64,000 nucleotides of DNA from Diplonema japonicum. Taxonomy: Eukaryota; Euglenozoa; Diplonemea; Diplonemida; Diplonemidae. Both the position numbers and the translations under genes were made by a program. Under the pieces are notes generated by a model. It was given only the letters and a program-made list of their open reading frames with translations. It ran no database searches and was not told the origin of the DNA. Shown here in pieces: positions 48,864 through 58,173 of the stretch. Every line of letters begins with the position of its first letter. Positions within the stretch are counted from its first letter, which is position 1. The stretch is taken from contig OZ025723.1 of the NCBI GenBank assembly GCA_964019335.1, positions 248,001 through 312,000 on the forward strand. Reading direction: 5' to 3'.

Positions 48864-50174
48864 ATGACTGCCCACTCAGCAGAGTTCATAAAGCATCGTT
48901 TTCTTTATGTGTTGCTGCTGACGTGGTTGGCGTACTGCGCATATGTGTCGAGCAGGCGGCCGTTCGGTGTGGTAAGGAGGTCTATCGAAGAATCAGAGGG
49001 TCTCACCCCGTTCCAGCTAGGCATGGTGGACACCTGCTTCCTGTCGATGTACTGCCTCGGCCAATTTTTCTACGGGGAACTGAAGGCGTTACTGAGCCCC
49101 GTTAACACCATCGCTGTGGGACTGATTGTTTCCGCCATATCACTGGCTCTCTTCAGCGCATCATCTGGATTTTACGTCTTCTGCATACTATGGTCCATCA
49201 ACGGGCTGGCTAACGCATGCGGTTGGCCTTCCTGTATAAGGATAGTAACACCGTGGATCCGGCCTGAAGAACGCGGCAGAGTAATGGGTCTGTGGGCATC
49301 CTGTCAGGCAGGTGGAGGTATCGTAGGAAACGCGGCAGCAGCTTATTTCCTCGGAGCGTACGGGTGGCGTTCTGCGCTGATGCAGTCTGCGGTGTTCGTG
49401 GCCGTGGTGGGTGTTCTCAACAAAACGTACCTTTCGTCCCACCCCAGCGTCGCCGGGTTCAAATCGCAAGACGAGGAAAGTACCGAAGAAAATAATGAAA
49501 AGGACAAGACAAGCGCCAGGGTGAACGTTTGGTCGGTGTTAAGCACCCCTGGCGTCGCTCCCGTCGCCATTGCACATTTCTGTGAAAAGATTATCCGGTA
49601 CACGTTGTTGTTCTGGCTTCCTTACTATTTAACGAAACGCCTTGCTTACGACGAAGTTATTAGTGGCTTTGCTTCCACTGCTTTCGATGTGGGGGGTGTG
49701 TTTGGCAGCATAGCAAGTGGGTTCGTAGCGGACGGGTGGTACAACGGGAACCGCAGGACAACAACGTCCACCATTTTTCTGGCGTTGGCCGGGATGTCGC
49801 TTTTGCCGTTCGCGTTGTTCCCCGACCTGTTTTCTCAGTATCTCATCCTGCCTGTGATCACTTGCTTTTTGGTTGGGTTTTTTTTGCTCGGTTTCGACTC
49901 CCTCCTCACAGGTGCTGTTATACAGGACATCGCCACCCGTGCCGGTATGTCCGCTCACGTTTCAGCAATTTCTGGTGTTATCGGAGGGTCCGGCTCGTTC
50001 GGGTCTATTATTCAAGGGGTTATGACAACGAGTATTACCGCGCACGCTTCTTGGGAGAGGCTTTGGCAGTTTTTGTTCTTCCTCGTCAGCATGGCCTGCC
50101 TCAGCTTGACACCTGCTATTCGCAAGGAAGTCGCCCGCCCGACACACACTTCTTCCCCTGAACTAAAACTCTGA
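48864..50174 (+). CDS. Major facilitator transporter, SLC37/GlpT-like organophosphate antiporter family
   Basis: 436 residues with about 12 hydrophobic helices. The start lies in AAAAGAAAAATG, 112 bases after the pogo-like element. The N terminus HRFLYVLLLTWLAYCAYVSSRRPFGV matches the opening of the GlpT/SLC37 group (W-x-x-Y-x-x-x-Y-x-x-R). Other family features are GLTPFQLGMVDTCFLSMYCLGQFFYG and the helix 4 segment WSINGLANACGWPSCIRIVTPWIRPEERGRVMGLWASCQAGGGIVGNAAAAYFLGAYGWRS, cited by its key residues W-N-G, G-W-P and R-G. A charged loop (about 205-230, DEESTEENNEKDKTS) separates the two halves. Such proteins exchange sugar-phosphates or glycerol-3-phosphate for phosphate. The substrate is uncertain. 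No interruption seen. Confidence 0.82.
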   Translation: MTAHSAEFIKHRFLYVLLLTWLAYCAYVSSRRPFGVVRRSIEESEGLTPFQLGMVDTCFLSMYCLGQFFYGELKALLSPVNTIAVGLIVSAISLALFSASSGFYVFCILWSINGLANACGWPSCIRIVTPWIRPEERGRVMGLWASCQAGGGIVGNAAAAYFLGAYGWRSALMQSAVFVAVVGVLNKTYLSSHPSVAGFKSQDEESTEENNEKDKTSARVNVWSVLSTPGVAPVAIAHFCEKIIRYTLLFWLPYYLTKRLAYDEVISGFASTAFDVGGVFGSIASGFVADGWYNGNRRTTTSTIFLALAGMSLLPFALFPDLFSQYLILPVITCFLVGFFLLGFDSLLTGAVIQDIATRAGMSAHVSAISGVIGGSGSFGSIIQGVMTTSITAHASWERLWQFLFFLVSMACLSLTPAIRKEVARPTHTSSPELKL

Positions 50175-50576
50175 AAGGTAGTTTTTTTTTTTTTTTTTTT
50201 TTTTTTTTCTGGCAACGATTTCTTTTCTTTCTTTTTTTTTTTCTTTCGCTCCAATTTCTTTTTGTGGGGGGGGTTTTTTTTTGTTCTTTTGGGAATGCAT
50301 GGCAATAACCCGCTCCTCCAAAAGTCTTTTTTTAAAAAAGCGGCCAGGCTGGGGAGAAGGCCGGCAAGACCACCAAAGGAGGAGAAACCGCTGCTGAAAG
50401 GGGAATAGGTGCAGGTAGAGGATGAGAACAAGGGGGCGTCTCACAAAGACTTCCTTTAACTCATTTTTATATTTTTTTTTTTCTACTTCTTTTTATATAT
50501 TTTTGTTTTCATTTTTCATTGTTTTCTTTTTTTTTTTTTTTTTTTACCGTTTTTGTTCCCAGCAAAAAAAAAAGGG

Positions 50577-50610
<34 letters not shown>

Positions 50611-50613
<3 letters not shown>

Positions 50614-51591
50614 CGTTCCACGCTAACTTACCTAGTGATACTAACGCTTCTTGGAGGCTGTCTGTGCAACGACAAAGTGTACAGAACAATTGCAGAGGAG
50701 CCATGGCAGGGGTACGACGCCGCAGCGGTGGCGAGATTCGTGTCGGCCGTGGAAGGGGTCTTGGCTGGGTTGGGGTTAAAGGTGAGAGTTTCCGTGGTAT
50801 GCGAAGAACGAGTATGCCCTGACGCCTCATGCAACAGGGGCTACGACTTCTTCACGACCAACGGGTGTGTCATCACTGTGAGCAGACACGCAAAAACACT
50901 TCAAGCTCAACGTACCTACTTCGAGTACGTCCTCGAGGACTCAGGGACCCTTACCACCCCGTCGCTTGTGACGCGACTAACTACAGCCGACACACGTCTC
51001 TTATCTAACCCACGTCCTGACTATCTCATCCGAACTCGATCCATTAACGGACAGCCCATCACACTGAACAGCCCGAGGATGGCTGACGACGATGACAGCG
51101 GCCTTGAATGGTGGGCCATCATGCTGATCGTTCTCGGGGCTTTGCTTTTTTTATTACTTCTTGCGATCTTGCTTTATTGCTTGTGTTGTAAAAAGAATGA
51201 CGGCGACGGTAAAAACCGTGGGAACGCTGAACGGCAGCCCGAGAGTGGTAACGGGCGGACAGGCCGCTCCAGGGGGTACTACGGGAGAGAACGGCGGGCC
51301 CCGCTGGGGCCGCCTCCCGGTGTGGGGTCAGAGCCACTTCCACCTTTGGAACCAATGTCTTATGGATTGAAAGAAGTCCCACCAAACCTTACGACACCTT
51401 TCAGAATTGGAGATGTGGTGCAGGCTTACTACGAGGATGCATGGTTCCCAGCGACAGTTATAGGGGGCAGCCACAACTTCGGGTATGACGTGGAGTGGGA
51501 GGACACCACCGTTAGCTACAGCATCCCTCCTTACCACATACGCTTTGCGTCTGATAACCCCAACTGGGTCAATACACCTACCACAAAGTGA
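50611..51591 (+). CDS. Single-pass membrane protein with cytoplasmic Tudor-like domain (326 aa)
   Basis: The start sits directly after an A(28) run. Residues 1-19 (MRSTLTYLVILTLLGGCLC) are a signal peptide. The exterior domain, about 20-165, has six cysteines, several in close pairs (CEERVCPDASC). One transmembrane helix at about 170-196 (WWAIMLIVLGALLFLLLLAIL) is followed by YCLCCKK, a likely palmitoylation and stop-transfer site. A proline/arginine/glycine linker (about 200-260) leads to a C-terminal domain at about 265-315: FRIGDVVQAYYEDAWFPATV and YDVEWEDTTVSYSIPPYHIRF, a Tudor/Agenet-type barrel pattern. Tudor domains normally bind methylated proteins in the nucleus or cytoplasm, so a membrane-tethered one is unusual. 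Function unknown. Confidence 0.75.
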
Positions 51592-51598
51592 AGAATTT

Positions 51599-51629
<31 letters not shown>

Positions 51630-52253
51630 CGAGTATATTTTTTATTTTATGCGGGCCGAAGTGAGAAGGACTGTGTTTACCTATTTTTTTTTTTTGTTTT
51701 GTTTTAGCAACACCCACGACAGAAAAGGGTTAGAACACAAGATATGTTTTGAGTGTCGTTAGGTGATCCTGTTATATTTTGTAGGTTCGCTTCAAAGATT
51801 TCTTTTTTTACCTTCTCACGGATGCCATTATTAGCAGCCAATTAACGATTGAGAGGAAGGCCTTTTTGCCTTCTGAGGTCCCCCCCCCCCCCCCCCCCCG
51901 CCAGCAAAGTGATGGCAGAGAAAACTTTAACCTCTTTAGCATTAGTTTGAATGACTTTTTTTTTTTCTTCTTCCTCCGTTTCTTCTTCTTCTTTTTTTTT
52001 TGTAGCTTGACACAGTTGTTGTATTTAATCTCTTCTTTTTCTCCCCCCCCCATACTTACTGTTCTTTGCAGTAGTTAAAAAAAAGGGAATATCTACCTTT
52101 TTTTTTTCTTTCTTCTTTTTTTTTTTTGTTCTCTTTTCTCCAAAGATCTTTGTTTATGTTTTACCCTCCTTTTTTTTGTTCTCACTTGAGCACCCCCGTT
52201 TACTGCATTTCACAGCAGGTGGATAAAGAAATTTAAAAAAAAAAAAAAAAAAA
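51592..52253. other. Spacer, no gene seen
   Basis: T-runs right after the stop, a C(18) run near 51880, then pyrimidine-rich sequence ending in an A(20) run just before the candidate start at 52254. Confidence 0.5.
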
Positions 52254-52496
52254 ATGACGGACTACAAAAAAGCTTTCTTCTGGCTTCGCTTCTTCTCGCT
52301 GAACCAGGCTTGCAACAGGAGGTGTTCCGAGGTAGGAATCTGTTCAAGATGTGCAGACGACCTATAAGATCGATAGGATCAAACTTTCCTCTGATGCATG
52401 ATAGTTATCAGTCTCTGACGATTGCAGAGGCTAAAAACACTGACGTCGCTAGCCTATAAAGGGAATGCGTTTTCCTTTAAATAATTTTGAAATAAG
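52254..52496 (+). CDS. Candidate small gene or gene remnant (about 44 aa if spliced)
   Basis: An ATG directly follows an A(20) run, as at confirmed starts. It reads MTDYKKAFFWLRFFSLNQAC then NRRCSE and meets a GTAGGAAT donor at about 52332. Joining to the exon after ACGATTGCAG (about 52429) gives RLKTLTSLAYKGNAFSFK and a stop. No family recognised. It may be a genuine short protein or the surviving 5' end of a gene disrupted by the hAT material just downstream. Confidence 0.3.
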
Positions 52497-52779
52497 ACCT
52501 CTAAGAATTAACACCCCATCCAGCGTCGCAAGGACTGGAGGGAGGGCCATTCACTTCTGCTTTACCCCTCTCAGCTGTGGAGCGATTCTCAACAAAAAAC
52601 CATTTAATTTAAAAAAGGTGGTGTGGGATATCAACACGGGGGGGGGCCTAAAAAACGTGGTTAAACGTGGAAAAAAGAAAGTTTTTTAAAAAACCTTCCC
52701 CTAAGGTAAAAAAAAAACCGCCCAATACCCTCCTAAATTAACCAAAAAATCAAAATTCGCCGGATTAGAGCATTTCTGA

Positions 52780-53000
52780 GCACTTGTTAATGCCCTCTGC
52801 CTCAGCCTTCGCCTCCGCTGTCGCTTTCTCCAACAGCTTCTTGTGGGGCTCCACACTATCCCCTTTGGACACACGTCGCTACTCCTTGGCCTTTTGTTTG
52901 GAACATGTGGGCGCGGAGTCTGCTGGTTGACGCTACTGTGAAGACCATATCACAGAAGCGACATTTTACTGTCTTCTTCTTCCCATCCTCCGCCTGAACC
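52780..53000 (-). pseudogene. BED zinc finger of a hAT transposase, minus strand
   Basis: On the minus strand: KKKTVKCRFCDMVFTVASTS, RLRAHMFQTKGQGVATC, the C-x-x-C...H...C pattern of BED fingers that precede DUF659-type hAT transposase cores. After a frameshift it continues VSKGDSVEPHKKLLEKATAE and a helical, acidic/lysine-rich segment, typical of the linker after the finger. It points away from the DUF659 part at 53457, so the two are not parts of one intact gene. Confidence 0.65.
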
Positions 53001-53092
53001 TCCACCCCATCCCCAAAGCGCCTCCAGGGGGTGCTTTCTCTGGACCATGTTTACTTTCGTTTTTGTAGAGACCGACGTGCGCTTTCCTTGTA

Positions 53093-53230
53093 AAACCCCA
53101 AAAAAGTAAGTATCTTCAAAAACCCCAAATAAATAAGGACCTTCCAAACAGTGTTTACCGAAATATACATAGCCGTTTCCATAACCATGGAAACGCGTTT
53201 CCATGAGAATTTTGAAAACATGGAAACGGA
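53093..53230 (+). repeat. hAT-associated repeat, left copy
   Basis: Contains AACCCCAAA.AA blocks, then ATGGAAACGCGTTTCCAT (an 18-bp palindrome at about 53189-53206) and GGAAACGGAAACGCGG. The same blocks in the same order and orientation occur at 55240-55366. Confidence 0.65.
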
Positions 53231-53456
53231 AACGCGGCTCTTTAGGACGCCGCTACCGTTTGAACGGAGTACTGTCTTACATCGCCCGATTGTGAACTTT
53301 TCTGTGTTTTGCACGGCATTTCTGATGAATATCCATCATTTCCCCGAGGTTAGGATGGTAAGTTTGTTTTTGCAAATATTTCAGGTACCAAACCGTGGTC
53401 ACTGTTTTCAAAAATACAGATAAAGAACGAAGAAGCGTAAAGTGGAGAACAGGCCA

Positions 53457-55131
53457 ATGACGCCATTTTTAACTGCTACAAGCACGCCAGACGACGTGGA
53501 CAGGGCTGTTCGGGATTTCTTTCTCGAAACCGGGACCCCATTTTTGAGGGTCGAACATCGGTATGATGTTTATCTGTTTCGTGTCCTCTCATATTTTCTG
53601 TTCACAGAACATTCAAGGCACTGTTTGAGAAAGTGAAGCGCCTTCCGCTCGGGGCCACGTACGAGCTACCGGACAGGAAAGCTCTGAGCGGAAGGCTGGT
53701 TGACGACGCTGTTCAAAAAATGGATGCCACAATCGCATCCTTCATCGAAACCCAGAAGACAACTGGGCTCACCTTGACGCACGACGGGTGGACAACCCCG
53801 AGGAAGGCGGCAATTTTTAATGCCATCCTCTGCACCGTTGATACGTCCTGGTGCGTAGAAAACGCAACAATGAAGGAGAAGAAAACGATGGAAACAATCG
53901 CGACATTCGTGCACTCCACTGTTGCGGGCTGAATGAGGAGGTGAAGAGCAAGGTGGTGCATGTTTGCGTCGACGGCGCTTGTGCGCTCGCTCTCCCGATC
54001 ATTGAGACAAAACTCCCACACGTCATGGGAAGCCTCTGCATGTTACACACCCGTGACCTCATCTTTGAGGACCTTTGCGACTGGAACAAGAAATCAACAC
54101 GTGAGCGGTTCAGTTTCATCGGCGAAATATGCAAGGACAGTGTCGAGTTTGTACGGTGGTTGAAAACCCGTGAGAGATTGGTGACAATACTCAAGGAAAA
54201 GAATGCGCTCACCATGCTGTGTCCTATCGACACACGCATGGGAACGACATTTATCTGTCTCCAACGTTTGCAGAGGCTCAAAGCATCACTGAGGAGTGTT
54301 GTCTCCTCTGAAGCCTACACGGACTGGAAAAAATCGCAAAAAAGTGCTGCCGCGAGGAGTGCTGCGGACACTCGCAGGGCCCAAGTTATCGGAGACGAGT
54401 TTTGGGACAACGTAGACGAGATGTGTAGATTGACTGTACCGACGTGGCACTTCCTTCGTGTGCTGGATAAAGACGGTGCGCCAGGCGAATTACCTGCAAT
54501 CAACGTCGGCAACGTAAGGCTGAAGTGGGAGACGTTCGTCACTGAAATAGGTCAGCTGGAACTCAGCCCTCTGCTCACGGCAGAGCGCAGAGCACCTAGT
54601 TCTGCACGCGAAGGAGCGTTGGGTCTACGCAGAAGGGCCCATCCACCACTGTGGATACGCACTCAACCCCATAACACGGGAGGCAGCCCGCGGGTGCGAG
54701 AAAGCAAAGTCTGGTCTCCAGATTGTCCTACAGCGCATGCTGCCCGAGTCGGAAGCTCTTGATGGCCTTGAAGAGTGGGAGGCGTGGTCCTCCACGCCAC
54801 TGGAGTTCGGCATGGCCACACAGGCAGCCCACCCAGACAGGCAGGACAAGTGGCCTGCTTACAAATGGTGGTCGCAGTTTGGGGGAGATTCCGCATTCTG
54901 CAGAAGGTGGCGTGCTTGGTGCTAGGCCAAATTGTCACTGTTGCGCCGAGTGAGAAGGGATGGGCTGTGTACGCTGATGTCATGGGGAAAAAGAGATTCA
55001 GCCTGAACGAAGACAGGTCTGTTCTCACCCGTCTTCTCCCCCCGTAAGTTTACATACAGGGCACACAGCATGACTCGCATCAAATACAACACGAAGAACT
55101 GGACACTCACACAGGCGGCACAATCATACTT
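53457..55131 (+). pseudogene. hAT (DUF659-type) transposase, frameshifted
   Basis: Exon 1 53457-53560, intron 53561-53607 (GTATGATG...TTCACAG), then ALFEKVKRLPLGATYELPDR, KALSGRLVDDAV, TGLTLTHDGWTTPRKAAIFN: the DUF659 signature. About 53925 the frame shifts, then VVHVCVDGACALALPIIETK and FVRWLKTRERLVTILKEKNA, LCPIDTRMGTTFICLQRL continue. Another shift near 54560 leads to LHAKERWVYAEGPIHHCGYA and WEAWSSTPLEFGMATQAAHP, DKWPAYKWWSQFGGDSA. A third shift near 54890 leads to the dimerisation-domain end (GWAVYADVMGKKRFSLNEDR). A short acidic tail (DVDEDSESD) ends at TGA near 55161. At least three frameshifts make it inactive. Confidence 0.78.
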
Positions 55132-55180
55132 TGACGTCGATGAAGACAGCGAGTCGGATTGAAATGTTGTTTTATTTCCC

Positions 55181-55379
55181 CAGGGCGCCACCAACACTGG
55201 CCCCCTTTGTCTCGTATATTTCTTCCGAGTGATTTGCCCCCAAAAAATAAGTCTCTAAAACCCCCAAAATAAGGAGACGTTTCTGCCCCAAGGAAACGGC
55301 CCCAAAATAGGGAAACGTTTCCGTTTCCCTTTTTTTCAAAAAATGCATGGAAACGCGTTTCCATGCCAGCATAGCCCTG
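55181..55379 (+). repeat. hAT-associated terminal region, right copy
   Basis: Begins CAGGGCGCCACCAACACTGG and ends AGCATAGCCCTG: short CAGGGC/GCCCTG inverted ends as in hAT elements. Inside are CCCCAAAAAATAAG, CCCCAAAATAGGGAAACG, TTTCCGTTTCC and the same 18-bp palindrome as at 53189. The opening block recurs at 36182-36209. It could be the right end of the hAT element or a small MITE. Confidence 0.55.
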
Positions 55380-55554
55380 GGGGGGGGGGGGGGGGGGGGG
55401 GGACGGCTCTCATCTTAAAAAACCGACTCTTATTATTTTTTTTTCTTCTTCTTCCGTGCATCTCTTTCGACATACATAACGTTATGAACAATAATTTATC
55501 GAAGAAACAACAATTTACAATAGGGGCAGGGGGTAATCGACAAAAAAAAAAAAT
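55380..55554. other. Spacer with a G(22) run
   Basis: A G-run (about 55379-55402), a pyrimidine tract and an A-run leading into the next start. No gene. Confidence 0.6.
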
Positions 55555-56223
55555 ATGAAGTCTGCAATGCTTGCGTTGCTGATGGCCGCTGGTGCATCGG
55601 CAAGGTGTGACCCAGCTGACTCGTGGTTGGCATACGCAGTAATGAAGGGCGGCGGGAAGGCCATCTCGCAGGTAAACGTAACATGGGTAGTCCCAGAGAA
55701 CCCCACTGACGCCTTCAGCCCGGCAGCACCGGGCTGGTGGTACGGTGTCGAACCTGAGCCTGCTTGCGATCTCATCCAGCCAATCCTTGCCTACGGGTAC
55801 AAGGGTAATGAATACAGCATTTTCAATGGGGAATACGACTGGGATGGTGGTGGCTGGTGGTCGTCCGAGACCCAGAAAGTCGTTCCAGGTGACAAGGTGT
55901 TCTCATCCCTCACCCTTATTGACAATGGCAAAGCCATGAGAATGGTCATTGGAAAGGAGGGCGGGAAGAACCCTGTTGTGTCCACCCGTTCCCTCACAGC
56001 CAAGACTCCTTACACGGACCTTTACTTTGTTGTTGAACACCAGCCGTCTAGTTGTAAACAATACCCTGCTAACGGTGAAATCACCTTTGCTAACATCTAT
56101 GTTGAGCTTGAGGGTACCGCAGTCACCCCTACCTGGGAGCAGATCAAGTACAAGGACGCTTGCAGCTGTGCTGGGCAAACTGTTGACCCCAAGACCCTGA
56201 AGTTCACGTGGGACACGAAATAG
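55555..56223 (+). CDS. Secreted beta-rich protein, possibly G1-peptidase-like fold (222 aa)
   Basis: Starts right after an A-run. The signal peptide MKSAMLALLMAAGASA is followed by a mature domain rich in Trp, Gly and beta-type alternation: AISQVNVTWVVPENP, GWWYGVEPEPACDLIQPILA, YSIFNGEYDWDGGGWWSSET, KVVPGDKVFSSLTLID, TDLYFVVEHQPSSCKQYP, ITFANIYVELEGTAVTP. The pattern of a WxVP strand, then a GxEP segment and a WW strand followed by PGD suggests a jelly-roll like eqolisins or related lectin-like secreted proteins. I cannot point to the catalytic Gln/Glu pair. Four or five cysteines could form disulphides. Probably secreted or lysosomal. Function not known. Confidence 0.7.
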   Translation: MKSAMLALLMAAGASARCDPADSWLAYAVMKGGGKAISQVNVTWVVPENPTDAFSPAAPGWWYGVEPEPACDLIQPILAYGYKGNEYSIFNGEYDWDGGGWWSSETQKVVPGDKVFSSLTLIDNGKAMRMVIGKEGGKNPVVSTRSLTAKTPYTDLYFVVEHQPSSCKQYPANGEITFANIYVELEGTAVTPTWEQIKYKDACSCAGQTVDPKTLKFTWDTK

Positions 56224-56262
56224 ACTTTTTGAATGTTAGGAAGCAATACGTGTGTTACATTG

Positions 56263-56299
<37 letters not shown>

Positions 56300-56675
56300 C
56301 CTTTCTTTCGCTTTATGAAAAAAAAGGGGGGGGGAGGAAAAAAAAAGAAGAAGAAAAAAAAAAACATTGTGACCGCACCTGTTTTTTTTTAATTCTTTTT
56401 TTTTTGTCACCCCCTTCAATCCATCATCGAGGAAGGAAGAAGGGAAGGGGTTTTTCTTTTTCTTTTTTTTTTTTGGTTCTTTTTTAAAAGAGGCTGCCTC
56501 CCCCTCCTCAAGTGGGATTGTCCTTTTTGTTTTTGTTTTTTTTAACATTGTCCCCCCCTCCAAAAAAAGAAAAATACCGAACGTTCTTTACTTTTATTTT
56601 ATTTATTTTCTCCTAATTTTTTATACGAACAACAACACAAAAAAAGAGAGCGAAAAAAAAAAAAAAAAAAAAAAA
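56224..56675. other. Spacer, homopolymer-rich
   Basis: A T(33)-like run after the stop, mixed A/G-rich and T-rich tracts, and a long A-run immediately before the next start. No gene. Confidence 0.6.
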
Positions 56676-57605
56676 ATGTCCGAAGTCGAAATATACATGT
56701 ATGACATAAGCAAAGGAATGGCACGGGCACTTGGCCCCGTATTCGGAGTTCAAATAGAAGCAATATGGCATACTTCTGTGGTGGCCTATGGGTACGAATA
56801 TCTTTTTGCAGGCGGCGGGGGGGTGCTGAAAGAAGAACCGGGGACGACCCCCTTCGGTACACCGATAGAGAAACGTGTGATGGGCAGAACAAGCAAGACA
56901 AGAATAGAGTTCGAATCCTGGAACAGATCACAGAACGAATCCGCTTTCGGCCCCGAAAGCTACAATCTTATGGAGAACAACTGCAACCACTACTCAGACG
57001 CCGCTCTACGATTCTTAGTAAACGAGGGAGCCCCCTCCACAGTTTCCAACATGACCTCCAACATAGTAAATTCGCCCATTGGAAGAATGGCGCTGCAATT
57101 CTTAGAATCTGTCCAGGAAGGTCTCCAAAACCGTGCTACACCTGCTACAGCGGAACCATCGAGTTCAGCTGATCCTTCATATTGGTGTCATATGTGTGAC
57201 CGTGAGGTGAGCGTTGTCAGAAATGATGAAGGGGAGGTTCATTGTGCAATTTGTACTGGAGAATTCGTAGAGGTATATGAGCAGGAGGCACCGCAATCGG
57301 AAGAAGTTGTTCCGCCGGTGCTCCCGCCCGTGCTCGAGGGTGTTTTGTCCAGTCTTTCGAGGGGTATTGCGTCGTTATTGGAGTCCTTCCCTCAGTCCCG
57401 TCGCACTCCTGAGGAAACCATTGCTGGTTTGCCTCAGTCTACACTTTCCTCGGAGTGTGGCAGCCCTTGTGGTATCTGTCTCGAATCTTTCCCAGTTGGG
57501 ACGCGGGTCACCCATCTTCCCTGTGATCATTTTTTCCACACACCTTGTATCGAGCAGTGGCTTCGCCTGCGTAAGAATTGCCCTGCGTGCAGGCATGAGC
57601 TTTGA
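56676..57605 (+). CDS. PPPDE (DeSI-like) peptidase fused to a RING-H2 E3 ligase module (309 aa)
   Basis: Single exon with a start after an A-run. Residues 3-150 are a PPPDE domain: EIYMYDISKGMARALGPVFG, IWHTSVVAYGYEYLFAGGG, FGPESYNLMENNCNHYSD. The catalytic His32 and Cys103 are present, so deSUMOylase or deubiquitinase activity is possible. Residues about 168-205 form a zinc ribbon (YWCHMCDREVS ... VHCAICTGEFVEVYE), like the N-terminal finger of RNF115/RNF126-type ligases. Residues about 263-308 are a RING-H2 finger (CGICLESFPVGTRVTHLPCD, HFFHTPCIEQWLRLRKNCPA, then C). One chain therefore combines a likely isopeptidase and a ubiquitin ligase. No intron or frameshift intervenes between the domains. 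The fusion is my reading; I do not know of an established family with it. Confidence 0.88.
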   Translation: MSEVEIYMYDISKGMARALGPVFGVQIEAIWHTSVVAYGYEYLFAGGGGVLKEEPGTTPFGTPIEKRVMGRTSKTRIEFESWNRSQNESAFGPESYNLMENNCNHYSDAALRFLVNEGAPSTVSNMTSNIVNSPIGRMALQFLESVQEGLQNRATPATAEPSSSADPSYWCHMCDREVSVVRNDEGEVHCAICTGEFVEVYEQEAPQSEEVVPPVLPPVLEGVLSSLSRGIASLLESFPQSRRTPEETIAGLPQSTLSSECGSPCGICLESFPVGTRVTHLPCDHFFHTPCIEQWLRLRKNCPACRHEL

Positions 57606-57684
57606 GTTGGGAACGGGATTCTCAAAGAGAATTCAAAAAAAAAAAATATAGCCGAGTGTTTGCCCAGGGGGTTGTACCCCCAAC

Positions 57685-57717
<33 letters not shown>

Positions 57718-58173
57718 TTTTGGGGAAAAAAAAATGAGGGGAGGGGGAATAAAAGGAGAAAAAAAAAAAAAAAAGATCTCCCCTCGAAAAAAAAAAATAA
57801 ATAAAATTCTCGCTCTCTCATACTCTTCCCGTTTCCTCCACCTTACAATTTTTTTTGTTTGTATTAACAAGTACTGCCTCAGTTACTTGTAAGAGCAAAG
57901 AAAAAAAAAAGAAAAAAAAAGAGAGAGTAGTGATAACCATGCAGTATTTGTTCCATATATACCGTGTGTCAACAATCGAAATACTATTTAAAAAAAAAGA
58001 AAAAAAAAAAAAAAACCGACTCTTTTTTTTTTTTGTTCTTTTTCTCTTCTCTTGTTCCTGGCCTTTCAATCTTTTTTTTTTTTTTTTTGTTCTCCACCGC
58101 AGTTAGTTCTACCGATTCCCCCTTCATTTTCCTGCTCAAGCGATATTAAAAAAAAAAAAAAAAAGAAAAAAAA
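57606..58173. other. Spacer, homopolymer-rich
   Basis: T(29), A-rich and pyrimidine-rich tracts, ending in an A-run at the next ATG. No gene. Confidence 0.6.

Noticed and set aside
56909-56918. GTTCGAATCC, like a tRNA B box
   Set aside because: It lies inside the PPPDE-RING coding sequence (RIEFESW) with no A box, cloverleaf or T-run around it.
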